Below, piece after piece: positions 51,221 through 61,800 of a DNA stretch of 64,000 nt (position 1 is the first letter of the stretch; each line of letters begins with the position of its first letter). The DNA lies in contig NZ_PIUM01000028.1 in the NCBI RefSeq assembly GCF_002845745.1, forward strand, positions 23,574 through 87,573, written 5' to 3'. The translations under genes and the position numbers were made by a program. The notes under the pieces were generated by a model. The model did no database searches. It was not told the DNA's origin and saw nothing but the letters and a program-made list of their open reading frames with translations. Source of the stretch: Telmatospirillum siberiense (GTDB lineage: Bacteria; Pseudomonadota; Alphaproteobacteria; Rhodospirillales; Magnetospirillaceae).

Positions 51221-52528
51221 TTACCGGTCGCCGATCAGGGGCTCGATGGCGGCGGCGGCGGCCAACAGGCGCCGATCCGACAGGCGCCGGCCCGCCAGCA
51301 TCAGCCCGACGGGCAGCGGCGCCCCCCCGACGGGAAGGGAAATGGCCGGCAGGTCGAAAAGATTGGCGACCCGGGTATTGCGCAGGATCAAACCGTTGAT
51401 CCTGTGGAATTCGGCGTCGTCCTCGACCAGACGCGAAATGGCGGGGGCCAGCATGGGAACCGTCGGCAGCACGAGGATCTCGCCGCTTGCCAGATGCCGG
51501 TCCATGCGCTCGACCATTTGGGCGCGAAGACGGATCATGCGAAGGTAATCGGTGGCCAGGACACGACGCCCCGCCTCGATCCGCGCGGCGATCTTGGGAT
51601 CGATGCCGGCGAGATCGGCCAGCCCTTCCGCTTCCAGGCGGGCCGATAGTTCGACGGAAGGAAAGGTGCCGACCCCGTCCAGTTCAGCCTGCAGATCGAG
51701 TTCCGCCTCGATGGACCCGTCGCGCACCAGGAAACCGGCGGCGCGCAATGTGTCGGCCGCGCGCTCGAAAGCCCGCGCCACCGGCGCGTCGAGCATGTCG
51801 AACAGGCGCCCCCGGGGAATGGTCAGGGTCAGGCCGTCGCGGTCGAACGGCTGCGGCGCCGGCAGGGGAACGCCGCTCAGAACCTCGTCGGCCCAGGCGC
51901 AATCGGCGACGGTCCGGGCGATGGCGCCGACCGTGTCGAGCGTCGTCGACAAGGGAAAGGCGCCATCGGTGGGAACCCGGCCGGAAGACGGCTTGAAGCC
52001 GACGGCGCCGCACAAGGCGGCCGGAATGCGCAACGACCCGCCGGTATCGGAGCCGAGGCCGATATCGGCCATGCCGTCGAGAACGGAGATCACCGCGCCC
52101 GACGACGAACCGCCCGGAATGAGGGACCGGTCGCGGGGATTGCCGGGATTGCCGTCATGCGGGTTGATCCCGATGCCCGAGAAGGCGAATTCGGTCATGT
52201 GGGTCTTGCCGACGATCACCGCCCCCGCCCCGCGCAAGCGGGCGACCACGGCGGCATCCCGTGGCGCCGCGGGGTGCCCCCGCAGCACGGCCGAACCGGC
52301 GGTCGTTACCCGGCCGGCCACGTCGAAGAGATTTTTCACCGAGACCACCCGGCCGTCCAAGGGCCCCAGCGGGGCGGCCCGCTGGTCGGCGGCGGCGGCG
52401 GCCAGACGGGCCTCCTCGGCGAAGACTTGCGAGAAGACCTTATCCCCCTCCAGCGCGGGATCGGCGATCCGCGCCAGACAGGCTTCCAGGCGGGCGGCGG
52501 ACGCCCCGTTCGCCGATTTCCCGCTCAT
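51221..52528 (-). CDS. Amidase signature family hydrolase
   Basis: 435 aa. Ser-cisSer-Lys amidase: Lys in RVVSVKNLFDVAG (about residue 60), GGSSSGAVISV (cis-Ser region) and nucleophile region IGLGSDTGGSLRIPAALCGAVGFKPSSGRVP. Hydrolyses a carboxamide to acid and ammonia; GatA-like but without GatB/C partners, so a catabolic role is likely. ATG 52528 overlaps the stop of the upstream gene by 4 nt, and longer frames are out-of-frame reading of that gene. The product could feed the DUF2848 step. Confidence 0.9.
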   Translation of the reverse strand: MSGKSANGASAARLEACLARIADPALEGDKVFSQVFAEEARLAAAAADQRAAPLGPLDGRVVSVKNLFDVAGRVTTAGSAVLRGHPAAPRDAAVVARLRGAGAVIVGKTHMTEFAFSGIGINPHDGNPGNPRDRSLIPGGSSSGAVISVLDGMADIGLGSDTGGSLRIPAALCGAVGFKPSSGRVPTDGAFPLSTTLDTVGAIARTVADCAWADEVLSGVPLPAPQPFDRDGLTLTIPRGRLFDMLDAPVARAFERAADTLRAAGFLVRDGSIEAELDLQAELDGVGTFPSVELSARLEAEGLADLAGIDPKIAARIEAGRRVLATDYLRMIRLRAQMVERMDRHLASGEILVLPTVPMLAPAISRLVEDDAEFHRINGLILRNTRVANLFDLPAISLPVGGAPLPVGLMLAGRRLSDRRLLAAAAAIEPLIGDR

Positions 52529-53223
52529 CGGCAAAGACCCTCCAGCGATTCGGATGTGCGGGCGGCGGCCAGATCGGCCTCGGTCAATTGCCACATCACC
52601 CGCAGCATCGCCGGGCTCATTGCCGGCGGCGCTTCCCGGGACGGCCGGGCGAGCGCGGTGCGGATCGCCTCCTCCGAGGTGGCCTCGACCAGGAAAATCG
52701 GATCGAGCACGCGTCCTTCCGTCTTTTCGGCCGGCAGCGGAGAACTCAAGCCGACGTCGGGGAGTAAAACGCGGGTGGCGATGATGCCGTCGACGGTTTG
52801 CAGATCGCGGCCCCAGCGGCTCAACATCTCGACATCGCCCGCTTGCGCCGGCCGGCCCAGGCGCAGCACGGCGAGCACGGCGCCGGTGCCCACGCCGGTT
52901 TCGGCCTCAACGGTGCAGACGCGGCGCATGCAGTCCCGCATGCGGCCGAGATTGGTCACCGACCAGGCGGTCTGATGACCGAACGCCTGCCGGTAGGCCT
53001 CGCTACGGAAGGCGTCGAGGGAGCTGGTGCGATAAAGCCCGAGGTAACGCCGCGAATCGTCTTCGGCGATATAACGGATTCCCGAGACGAATCCCGGAAG
53101 AGCGATCCGTTCCTCGACATGCTCGCGGTCATACCATTTGTTGAAATCGTCTTCATGCGCGGGGTCTACATTTGTCCAGACAAATAGATATCCAGGAACC
53201 TGCGCGTTATTGACGCCAACCAT
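52525..53223 (-). CDS. Duplicated dimeric alpha/beta-barrel (EthD/ABM-like) protein
   Basis: 232 aa that appear to contain two ferredoxin-like halves. The first (PGYLFVWTNVDPAHEDDFNKWYDREHVEERIALPGFVSGIRYIA) resembles EthD-like/antibiotic-monooxygenase-like domains with the N-x-W-YDxEH motif; the second (AVLAVLRLGRPAQAGDVEMLSRWGRDLQTVDGIIATRVLLPD) is more divergent. Possibly an isomerase, decarboxylase or degradation enzyme; I do not know its reaction. First gene of the operon, with GGGAAGGG upstream of ATG 53223. Confidence 0.65.
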   Translation of the reverse strand: MVGVNNAQVPGYLFVWTNVDPAHEDDFNKWYDREHVEERIALPGFVSGIRYIAEDDSRRYLGLYRTSSLDAFRSEAYRQAFGHQTAWSVTNLGRMRDCMRRVCTVEAETGVGTGAVLAVLRLGRPAQAGDVEMLSRWGRDLQTVDGIIATRVLLPDVGLSSPLPAEKTEGRVLDPIFLVEATSEEAIRTALARPSREAPPAMSPAMLRVMWQLTEADLAAARTSESLEGLCR

Positions 53224-53301
53224 AGAAAAGCCCTTCCCAATACATCATTCGTTACAACCATATTGTGAACAGGCCGCCCCCGGTAGCAAGACGGTTTTTC
53301 C

Positions 53302-53315
53302 GATCGCCAGCGATC
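53302..53315. promoter_or_regulatory. Dyad upstream of the catabolic operon
   Basis: GATCGC-CA-GCGATC, an inverted repeat about 80-90 bp upstream of the first operon gene start; a plausible LysR-family target, unproven. Confidence 0.35.
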
Positions 53316-53342
53316 ACTTTTGCTGTTGGCGAGTCGCCCACA

Positions 53343-53447
53343 TTGACATTAACTTATTGAAAATATTTATATTATTTGCGAGAACGGCTACCGCCGGACA
53401 CCCGGGCACGCGGGTGCATGCGGCGAAACGGCCTGCCCGTTTTTATT
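53343..53447 (+). ncRNA. Possible orphan small RNA
   Basis: TTGACA (53343-53348) and TATATT (53368-53373), spacing 19, are followed by a hairpin CACCCG-GGCACG-CGGGTG (53399-53416) and then a terminator-like AAACGG-CCTGC-CCGTTT with T-run (53426-53447). This would give an RNA of about 65-70 nt. The spacing is longer than ideal and no family is recognised. Confidence 0.3.
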
Positions 53448-53709
53448 GCAGTTTTTGCTGAAATAGTGTGGTGATTCTTGCTCACGCGAGAGTGGCTGGG
53501 GCGAAAACACCGCAAAATCGGTTCATCGCGAAAATAAGTGACGCTTTTTTGATCCAGCGTCCAAAATTTGGGCAATCGTCAAAAACGCCCAAGATATGTG
53601 CCAAAAAAATTTAGGCCGTGGGGTGAAACCTCAATTTCGATGACGGGCGATTTCCCCTCCCCCATGCTGAAAAGCGTCACCTTTCCAAAAGCCGGAGGAA
53701 GAAGGCGGC

Positions 53710-54072
53710 ATGACCCAAGAGGAATTCAACGCGTTCTGCCGAAACCTGCCCGCCACCACCCACGTGGTCCAATGGGGTGGAGCGGATGTCTGGAAGGTTG
53801 GCGGTAAAGTTTTCGCGATCGGCGGTTGGACGGAGGAGGGAATGGCCGTCACCTTCAAGACGAGCCCCCTTTCCTACGAAATTCTCCGGGAACAACCGGG
53901 ATTGCGCCCCGCCCCCTATCTCGCGTCGCGGGGCCTGAAATGGATTCAGCATTTCGAAAGGCCGGGGCTCGGCGACGGCGAGTTGCAAAATTACATTCGC
54001 CAATCGCACAGCATCGTTTCTCAAGGACTATCAAGAAAGAAACGGGCCGAACTGGGACTCGCCACGCCCTAG
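53710..54072 (+). CDS. MmcQ/YjbR family protein
   Basis: 120 aa, whole length matching the YjbR/MmcQ CyaY-like fold: THVVQWGGADVWKVGGKVFAIGGW, MAVTFKTSPLSYEILREQPGLRPAPYLASRGLKWIQHF and a helical end (LQNYIRQSHSIVSQGLSRKKRAELG). Often annotated as DNA-binding but with little functional evidence. ATG 53710 follows GGAGGAAGAAGG. It is a single gene, convergent with the chemoreceptor. Confidence 0.88.
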   Translation: MTQEEFNAFCRNLPATTHVVQWGGADVWKVGGKVFAIGGWTEEGMAVTFKTSPLSYEILREQPGLRPAPYLASRGLKWIQHFERPGLGDGELQNYIRQSHSIVSQGLSRKKRAELGLATP

Positions 54073-54140
54073 CGTGGCGGCGGAAAAGCAACGGAACAAG
54101 GCGAGTTCAAGACGTTACCGGAAAATGCCGTCGGCCGATA

Positions 54141-55841
54141 TCATCCGGCTCTCACGCCGTCCAGGAAACGCGTCACCTCGACGCGCATCGTTTCGGAATT
54201 TTTCGCGAGATCGCCTGACGCGGCCAGGATTTGATGCGCCCCGGCAACGGCGTCCCCAGCCGACCGGGATATTCCGCCGATGTTAGCCGAGACATCCCGG
54301 GTTCCCTCGGCCGCCTGCTGAACATTGCGGGCGATCTCCTGCGTGGCGGCGCCCTGTTCCTCGACGGCCGAGGCGATACCCGACGAAATCTCCCGAACCT
54401 GATTGATGACCGCCCCGATATTGCGAATCGCCTCCACCGTGCGCCGCGTCTCCTCCTGTACGGCGGAAATCTGGCTGGAGATCTCTTCGGTTGCCCGGCC
54501 GGTCTGATTGGCCAGACTTTTCACCTCCCCGGCGACCACGGCGAATCCCTTGCCGGCATCTCCGGCACGTGCCGCCTCGATGGTCGCGTTAAGCGCCAAC
54601 AGGTTTGTCTGACTGGCGATGTCATTGATCAGCTTGACCACTTCGCCAATTTTATCGGCGGCGCGGGCAAGCCCTTCCACCATGGTATTGGTCCGGGCGG
54701 TTTCCTCGGAGGCGAGGGTCGAGACCTTCGCGGCCTCGGTCACGTGGCGAGAGATCTCGGAAATGGACGATGACAATTCCTCGGTGGCGGAGGCCACGGT
54801 CTGCACATTCGTCGTCGCGTTCTGCGCCGCGGTGGCCACCGTCTCCGCCTGGCTCGAAGCCTGGCTGGCCCCCGCGGCCATGCCTTGCGCGGTCGTCTGC
54901 AACTCGTTCGCCTGCGACGAGACACCCTTGACCAACCCCATCACCGAGGCCTCAAAATTGTCCGCCATCGACAACATGGCCCGTTTGCGGTCGGCCTCCG
55001 CCTTGGCTTTGGCCTCCACCTGTTCGCGTTCCATCTCCCTGACGCGGTGGGCGTTGGTCTTGAAGACTTCGACGGTGCGGGCCATCTCGCCGACCTCGTC
55101 CTTGCGGGCGACACCGGGCACATCGGCGGACAGGTCGTTGCGGGCCAGACGATCCATGGCGTTACGCAAGGCGGCGATGGGGACGGTCAGCCCCTTGCGG
55201 CTGATCCACAGGGAGAGCGCCAGCGCCAGCAGAATACCCGCGCCGGCCAGCACGATCACCGTCGTGATGGTGTGGTTCGTGCTGTCGGTCAGATCGTCGG
55301 AAGCCTTGTCGGCGTAAACCAGGAGACCGTCGTTCAACGTCGTCATTTCGGCCAGGGCTTTCTGGGCCAAAGGCGTGCACTCGATTTTCATGCGCCTTAA
55401 AGCCGTCATATTGTCGGCATCGCTGACAGCGGTGAGACCGAACTCGAAGACCGGCGCGCAGGCGTCGTAAGTGTTTCGTACCGACCTGTCGATGGCATCG
55501 AGTTCAGTCGCCTTTTCGGGCAGACTTTTACGAACGGAGCCCATCAGTTCCGCATAACGCTGTTGCGTCTCTTTTATCTTTTTCCTGAGAAGCTCGTTTT
55601 GCTCCTGGGTATCCGCTGCGGGAATCTGATATCCCAATGAAGCGTAGGCTTCGAGCTGTCGTCCGGCACGCGAGGAAAAGACAGTGGAACGATCGACACG
55701 GGCGATCAGGTCGGAATAGGCATCGTCGATGCCATGCATACGAACGACCGCCAGGGCCACCGTGCCGATGAAGGCGGCGGCAAAAACGCCCACCACCAGA
55801 TTGAGCTTGTTGGCGATACGCAAGTGATCCAGAATCATCAT
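54141..55841 (-). CDS. Methyl-accepting chemotaxis protein
   Basis: 566 aa. Two membrane segments (about 13-34, [21 protein letters not shown]; about 190-210, [21 protein letters not shown]) enclose a helical periplasmic domain of about 155 residues (four-helix-bundle type, with [18 protein letters not shown]). A HAMP domain follows ([23 protein letters not shown]) and then the cytoplasmic signalling hairpin with the invariant tip [38 protein letters not shown]. It should control CheA in response to an unknown ligand. Stand-alone; no other che genes here. ATG 55841 (or 55838) starts it. Confidence 0.93.
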   Translation of the reverse strand: MMILDHLRIANKLNLVVGVFAAAFIGTVALAVVRMHGIDDAYSDLIARVDRSTVFSSRAGRQLEAYASLGYQIPAADTQEQNELLRKKIKETQQRYAELMGSVRKSLPEKATELDAIDRSVRNTYDACAPVFEFGLTAVSDADNMTALRRMKIECTPLAQKALAEMTTLNDGLLVYADKASDDLTDSTNHTITTVIVLAGAGILLALALSLWISRKGLTVPIAALRNAMDRLARNDLSADVPGVARKDEVGEMARTVEVFKTNAHRVREMEREQVEAKAKAEADRKRAMLSMADNFEASVMGLVKGVSSQANELQTTAQGMAAGASQASSQAETVATAAQNATTNVQTVASATEELSSSISEISRHVTEAAKVSTLASEETARTNTMVEGLARAADKIGEVVKLINDIASQTNLLALNATIEAARAGDAGKGFAVVAGEVKSLANQTGRATEEISSQISAVQEETRRTVEAIRNIGAVINQVREISSGIASAVEEQGAATQEIARNVQQAAEGTRDVSANIGGISRSAGDAVAGAHQILAASGDLAKNSETMRVEVTRFLDGVRAG

Positions 55842-56271
55842 GACACCCCGGTCGTTTCGTGGAAAATCATCGCCCTTGAACCGGCTGTTGTTTCGGCAAT
55901 CGTCTGGCTGGCCAAACCTCTGGAAAAAAAACAATCTTAAGTAGAATGGCTGTGGAATGTTAATAAATTTTAAAGCAGGGGTTTTCCACATCTCATGACA
56001 TGGAGCACGGTCGCCGAAGCTGATGGATGGGCGCGACGGCATCTGTGCGAAGTCGCGTAGCGCCCTACAATCCACGATTTCAAGGCTTCCGGAAGGTGCC
56101 GGAGAAATAAGGACGACCGATGGGGCGGCGGCTGACATCCCCGGCACCGCGATGTAAGGTTTCCGCTCGGTGGACGGACGAAAGCGGCATGGGGGCAAGC
56201 CCCGGTGCCCCCCCCAGGGTCCGCCCGCATATTTTGCCCGCCTCCCGGGCAGAGAGGACGACGAGGACATC
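55842..56271. other. Divergent intergenic region MCP-aminotransferase
   Basis: 430 bases without a credible gene. An AT-rich stretch with A-runs (about 55920-55975) probably carries the chemoreceptor promoter. A GC-rich part follows, with a small hairpin TGCCCG-CCTCC-CGGGCA (56235-56251) just upstream of the aminotransferase start. Confidence 0.5.
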
Positions 56272-57495
56272 GTGCGTTTTTCCAGTCTTGTGGATCGCAT
56301 CGGCGGACGTGGGGCCGATGCGTGGACATTGCATTTCCAAGCCCTTGAACAGCGATCGAGGGGCCGCGACGTCATTTTGCTGACGGTCGGCGATCCCGAT
56401 CAGGGGCCGCCCGGCAAGGTGATCGAGGCGACCATCGACGCATTGAGGGCCGGAAAATGCGGCTATGCCCCCGTCGCCGGACTGCCGGAGTTGCGCGCCG
56501 CCATCGCGGCGCGGATGGCCGGGACGACCGGGCGGGACTGCACGGCGGAAAACGTCGTCGTGGTGCCGGGGGCGCAGGCAGGGCTGTTCAGCGCGCTGCA
56601 TCTGGTCGCAGGCCCCGGCGACGAGGTGATCGTGCCCGAGCCGATCTATGCGACCTATGAGGCGGTGATCGGCGCCTGCGACGCCACCATGGTCACCGTG
56701 CCGCTGTCGCCGGAACGGAATTTCCACCCCGATCCCGATACCGTCGCCCGCGCCATCACCCCCAGGACACGGGCGATATGGATCAACAACCCGCACAATC
56801 CGACGGGAGCCGTCCTGTCCCGGCCCGAACTGGAGGCGATCGCCGAGCTTTGCCGCCGGCATGATCTGTGGCTGATCGCCGACGAGGTCTATGCGACGCT
56901 CACCTACGCGCGGCCCCCCGTCAGCGTCTGGTCGCTGGACGGCATGCGCGACCGCGCCATCGTGGTGTCGAGCCTGTCCAAATCCCACGCCGCCCCCGGC
57001 TTCCGCCTGGGCTGGATGATCGCCGACCCATTGGTGGCCGGACATATGTTCAATCTGCTGCTGTGCATGACCTATGGCGGCCCCCCCTTCATCCAGGAGG
57101 GCGCCCTGGCCGCCGTCGCCGCCGACCTGCCGGAAGCCTTGGCGATGAACGGCATCTATCGCAGGCGCGCCGCCCGCCTGGTCTCCGGCCTCGCCGGAGC
57201 GCCGGGCTGCCGGGCACTGTCCCCGGAGGGAGGCATGTTCGTTCTTCTCGACATTCGCCAGAGCGGACTTTCATCGAAGGACTTCGCGGAGCGCCTGCTG
57301 GAGCGGGAAGGCGTCGCCGCGCTGTCCTGCGACGGCTTCGGCCCCAGCGTCGCCGGGCATCTGCGCCTGTCGCTGACCGTCCCCGACGACGCCCTCGACG
57401 AGGCCGGACGGCGCATCGTCCGCTTCGCCCGCAGTCTCGTCCGTCGCGCGGGCTGTTCCCAGTCCCCTACTTCCGGCGTTCGCACAGTTCTATAG
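56272..57495 (+). CDS. Class I/II pyridoxal-phosphate aminotransferase
   Basis: 407 aa. Fold-type I enzyme: [85 protein letters not shown] and the PLP-lysine motif [17 protein letters not shown]. The C-terminal Arg site is [10 protein letters not shown]. AspC/ArAT-type; substrate not evident. GTG 56272 (GAGG upstream) is preferred; the longer frame from 56170 begins with an unlikely Arg/Pro-rich peptide. Single gene upstream of sbcD. Confidence 0.88.
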   Translation: MRFSSLVDRIGGRGADAWTLHFQALEQRSRGRDVILLTVGDPDQGPPGKVIEATIDALRAGKCGYAPVAGLPELRAAIAARMAGTTGRDCTAENVVVVPGAQAGLFSALHLVAGPGDEVIVPEPIYATYEAVIGACDATMVTVPLSPERNFHPDPDTVARAITPRTRAIWINNPHNPTGAVLSRPELEAIAELCRRHDLWLIADEVYATLTYARPPVSVWSLDGMRDRAIVVSSLSKSHAAPGFRLGWMIADPLVAGHMFNLLLCMTYGGPPFIQEGALAAVAADLPEALAMNGIYRRRAARLVSGLAGAPGCRALSPEGGMFVLLDIRQSGLSSKDFAERLLEREGVAALSCDGFGPSVAGHLRLSLTVPDDALDEAGRRIVRFARSLVRRAGCSQSPTSGVRTVL

Positions 57496-57561
57496 TCTCC
57501 CCGGCCGCGGGATTATCCGCGGTGCGGCGGATGCCGCTGTCTTGCTTTCGAAGGCTTGCTG

Positions 57562-58800
57562 ATGGTGCGTATTCTTCACACGGCGGATTGGCATATTGGA
57601 CAAACCTTGCGGGGCTTTTCCCGCGAATTCGAACACCGCAAGGTGTTCGACCGGATCGCCAGGATCATCGCCCTGCGTGAAATCGACGTCATCATCGTTT
57701 CCGGCGACATCTTCGATGCGCAGAACCCATCCGGAGACGCACTTCGATTGTTCTACGAGACCCTGGCACATTTCAGGAGTGTGCGGCCGGCACTTTCGTT
57801 CGTCATCCTGGCCGGCAATCATGATTCCGCCGTGCGCCTCGAGGCGCCGAAGCCATTCCTGGCGTCGTTCAATATCCATGTGGTCGGCAATATTCGGCGG
57901 GCTGGCGGCGTCGTGGATGCCGAACGCCATTTAATCCCCGTGGCCGATGCCAAAGGTCACGTTGCCGCTCATGTCCTGGCGGTGTCCTATCCGACAGCGG
58001 CTTGTCTTCCCAATCTGCCCAGGCTGGAGGATGAGACCGGATCCCTGGTGGTCCGGGCCGTGGCAACACTCTATGCCGATTTGGTGGAACAGTTGCGTCC
58101 ACGGTTCCAAGGACTTCCCCTGATCGGCACCGGTCATCTGCATGTCGCCGGAGGAACGGAATCCGAAGGCGCCGAGCGACGCATCCTGGTTGGCGGCCAG
58201 CATGCCGTTCCGCCGGACATCTTCCCGGAGGATTTCTGTTACATGGCCCTCGGACATCTGCACAAGGCGCAAACGGTCGGGCGGGAGACGATTCGCTACA
58301 GCGGCTCGCTGTTTCCCTTGTCGGCAACGGAACAGCCCTACCGCCATGGTGTCAGCGTGGTAACCATCGGGGACGACGGTCGGTCCGTTCAGGTGGAGCA
58401 TGTGCCCATCGACCGGCCGGTGCCGTTCCTCAGGCTGCCGGGAGACGGGGATCTGCATCTCGCCGATCTCGGGGACCATTTCGCCGCCTTGGATTTGGCG
58501 GCGGACCTTCCGCTTGAGGAGCGGCCCTTCCTGCAGATCCGTCTTGCCCGCGAGGGTCTTTCCCCCGGCTTTCGGGAAGAGATCGATCGGGTTGCCGAGG
58601 GCTTTCCGGTACGGGTGGTGGAGGTCAAGCTGCAGGCGCTGCCCCAGGCGCCGACCATGGGCGATGGGGGGACGATCCCGGTTCGTCTCGCCGAACGCGC
58701 CCCCGAGGAGATGTTCAGGCTGGCCTTCGAGCGGGAATTCCAAACGCCGCCGGAGGCCGCCCACATGGAGGTGTTCCATCGCGTCCAGGCGGAGATCTGA
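57562..58800 (+). CDS. sbcD: Nuclease SbcCD subunit D
   Basis: 412 aa Mre11-like metallophosphoesterase: RILHTADWHIGQTLRGFSRE, DVIIVSGDIFDAQNPSG, VILAGNHDSAVRLE and IGTGHLHVAGG, YMALGHLHKAQTV metal motifs. The C-terminal helix-rich part binds SbcC. Cleaves hairpins and processes double-strand ends with SbcC. ATG 57562 with AAGG upstream is preferred to a TTG at 57556. The next gene starts 2 nt after its stop. Confidence 0.95.
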   Translation: MVRILHTADWHIGQTLRGFSREFEHRKVFDRIARIIALREIDVIIVSGDIFDAQNPSGDALRLFYETLAHFRSVRPALSFVILAGNHDSAVRLEAPKPFLASFNIHVVGNIRRAGGVVDAERHLIPVADAKGHVAAHVLAVSYPTAACLPNLPRLEDETGSLVVRAVATLYADLVEQLRPRFQGLPLIGTGHLHVAGGTESEGAERRILVGGQHAVPPDIFPEDFCYMALGHLHKAQTVGRETIRYSGSLFPLSATEQPYRHGVSVVTIGDDGRSVQVEHVPIDRPVPFLRLPGDGDLHLADLGDHFAALDLAADLPLEERPFLQIRLAREGLSPGFREEIDRVAEGFPVRVVEVKLQALPQAPTMGDGGTIPVRLAERAPEEMFRLAFEREFQTPPEAAHMEVFHRVQAEI

Positions 58801-58802
58801 TC

Positions 58803-61800
58803 ATGCGGATTTTGGCAATTCGCGGTGAGAACCTGGCCAGTCTGGCAGCGCCATTCGAACTTAACCTGGTCGCCGAGCCGTTGGGTGGCGCGGGACTGTT
58901 CGCCGTGACGGGGGAAACGGGGTCCGGCAAATCGACTATTCTGGATGCCCTCTGCCTGGCTCTCTACGACCAATATCCCCGAGGATTGGTCGGGCACCGG
59001 GAACAGGCTCCCGACCCCGGCGGCGAACCACTGTCCATTCAGGACGGGCGGGTGATTCTGCGGCGCGGCGCCGGGCGTGGTTATGCCGAGGTGGATTTCA
59101 CCGGTCAGGACGGCATTGCCTATCGTGTCCGCTGGGAAGCCAATCGCGCACGCGGAAAAGCCAACGGGAAGCTGCAAAACGTTCAACGCTCCCTCTTGCG
59201 ACTGTCCGACGGCGGCGGCGTCGCCGCCGGGAAGAAGGATGTCAGCGACGCGGTCGAACGGTTGACGGCGCTGACCTTCGAACAGTTTCGCCGGACCGTG
59301 CTGCTCGCCCAGAACGATTTTGACGCCTTCCTGGCCGCCGCCGAAAAAGAACGGGCCGAACTTCTGGAGAAGATCACCGGGACGGAAATCTACGCGACGA
59401 TCTCCATCAAGGTCCGTGAAGGACGGGACGCCCGGAAGGAGGTTGTCGATCGGTTGGAGCAGCGCCGGCGGGACGTCGGCCTGCTGGATGACAATGCCAG
59501 GAAAGCCAAAGAGGACGATCGCAGTCGGCTGCAGATGCTGGTCAGCGGAAAATCGGAAGCCCGGACCAACGCCGCAGCCCAACTGACTCGCCTGGACGCG
59601 ATTGGAGCGGCGCGCGCCGCCCTGGAGCAGGCGGAACTGGCGTTGATCGACGCCCGAAGCCGGCACGATGGGGCGATGGATGACCGGGAGTTTCTGGGCC
59701 GGCTCGATGAAGCCGAACCATTTCGGCCCTTTTCAGTGGAGGTGAAACAGGCCAAGGCCGATCAAGACCTGGCGGCCGGGCGATTGGCGCGCCTTGGGCC
59801 GATCCTTCAAGAGAGACAGCACGAGGACAAAGCAAGGCAAACGGCGCTCAGCGAGGCTATCGAAGCCGAGCGCCAAGCCGAGCGGCGGTTCGAGGCTTTC
59901 GGGCCGCAGTGGAGCGCCGCGGAGGGGCTGGACGCCGAGATCGTCACGGCCCAGGCGGAATACCGCAAGGCCCGGGATCTTGCGGACGGAGCCGTGGCTC
60001 TTCACAAGGAAAAAGAGATTGAAGCCAATGACCTGGAAAAGCGGGTCGCGGAGAATATCGAGGCTCTGAATTTGGGGCGGACGCAACTGGCGGAGGGGAT
60101 CGGCAAGGAGGCTCTCGCCGCAGGGATTGATGATGCCCTCGAGCTGGTGAAGAAATATGCGGAGATCCGGGCCAGTTTGGCCGCAAGCGACAAACTGGCC
60201 GATGAGGCGAAGGAGAAAAGTGGAACGCTCCGGGATGCGATTGAGCATCTGACCGAAGAGCTGGACACCAAAAAAAGCCGTCGAAACTTGCTGGTCGGAG
60301 AAATCACGGATCGGCGCAATGCCCTCGCCGGAATTGGTGAGGCGGCCTTGCAGACGCGAGGGCGGGCCCTGACGTCCTTCGCGGCACAGATCCGCCGGGT
60401 CCTCGACCTGAATGAGCAGGCCGTTGCGCGGACCGTACGGAAAAATCAGGCGATTGGGGAGATTACCCGGGCCGACGCCGATATCGTGAAGGCCAAACAG
60501 AGGATTTCGGACGGCGGAGGCGCCGAGGCGCGGCACACGGCGGCGAGGGCGGCGATCGCCGGGCTGGCGGAACTTGCCGACGAGACCGTCTCGGCCGAAG
60601 CGATCCACTTGCGGAGCCTGCTGATCGATGGCGAAGACTGCCCGGTCTGCGGAGCCAAGGATCATCCCCATGTCGGGAAAGGCGATGCCTTGGCAAAAAT
60701 GGTTGAGACAATCCGGGCGAGACGCCGGGATGAAGACTCCGCCATTCAGGCGGCACAGCGGGAAGTCGCCGCCGGAGAAGGCGACCTGGCCAGGGCGGAG
60801 GCCAGGCGAGCCGAGGCGGTCAAGGTCGAGGACGCGGCCGGTCTGGATATCCAAAGGGCCTCGAATGTCTACGCCGAGATGGCGCAGCAACTGTCGGACG
60901 GGCAGACGGCGAGCGGTATCGCCGGCGTGCTTCCCCTCGCGCTCGGTGCCGATGCCGTTGATGTCTTTTCCGGGTTTGACGCTGCGATCACGGAGGCCAT
61001 TGCCGCCGTAACGGGACCGTTTGACGAGGCCCGACGGTTGCGCGGCGAGATCGACGGGTATCAACGCGAGATCGATGGGCTGGATCCGCTTCTGGAAACG
61101 ATGCGGACGAACATCCAAAAATTAGTCGATGAGCGCCACGCGGCAGATCTACAGACCGAACAGGCCTCGACTCGGAACTGGGAACAAAGCACACGTCTGG
61201 AGTCCATTGGACGAGAGATTCTGCCCTATTTGCAAACGGCCGGGTTGGCGTTGTCGGCCTTGGAGGAAGCCCCGTCGGTCGTTGCGAAGGAACTGAGGGA
61301 TATAGCCGACGCTTACCGCCGGCTGCGGACCCGGCTCGATGCTCTTGAGGAGGAAGGCCGTCGGCTCGGGCTCGCCCTGGCGACGGCGGCCAGCGCGCTC
61401 GATGCGGCGAAGCAGGCCAGCGAGATCGCCGCCATGGACCTCGCGAAGCGGCGGGAAGCCGGTCAGGCTTTGCGGAAACGGCGGGATGACCTGCTGGGAG
61501 GAGAGGCGACCGGGGTCCATCGGTCACGAATCAGTGATGACTGGGAGGCGACCCGGACAGCTCTCGCACGGGCCCGGGAAGCCCAGACCAAGTCCGCGCA
61601 AGCGCTCGCCGAGACGAAGGCGCGGGTTGAGGAGGCCACGACGGCCGGGAAGGCCGCCAAGGACCGACTGGAGAAAGCCCTGGCGGATTATTCCGCAGTC
61701 TGTACAGGGGCCGGCATCGAGGCCGGCAAGGCCGAGACCTTGCTCGCAATACCGGCGGAAAGGCGCACCGAACTTCGGAATAGCCTGGCCAAGCTCGACC

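Larger units (their letters stand above)
53224..53709. other. Gene-poor, AT-rich intergenic region
   Basis: 486 bases between divergent transcription units. It holds the dyad GATCGCCAGCGATC (53302-53315, possible operator of the minus-strand operon), an AT-rich segment (53340-53378) with a perfect TTGACA, two hairpins (53399-53447) and a further stretch of A-runs with no clear gene. Short open frames here have no ribosome binding site and no recognisable protein. Confidence 0.55.

Noticed and set aside
53138..53461. 107-codon plus-strand frame at the start of the gene-poor gap
   Set aside because: It begins antisense inside the EthD-like gene and crosses AT-rich promoter DNA; no ribosome binding site and no family resemblance.
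56170..56271. Longer aminotransferase N-terminus
   Set aside because: The extra 34 residues are Arg/Pro/Gly-rich and unlike the family; GTG 56272 has a better placed ribosome binding site.
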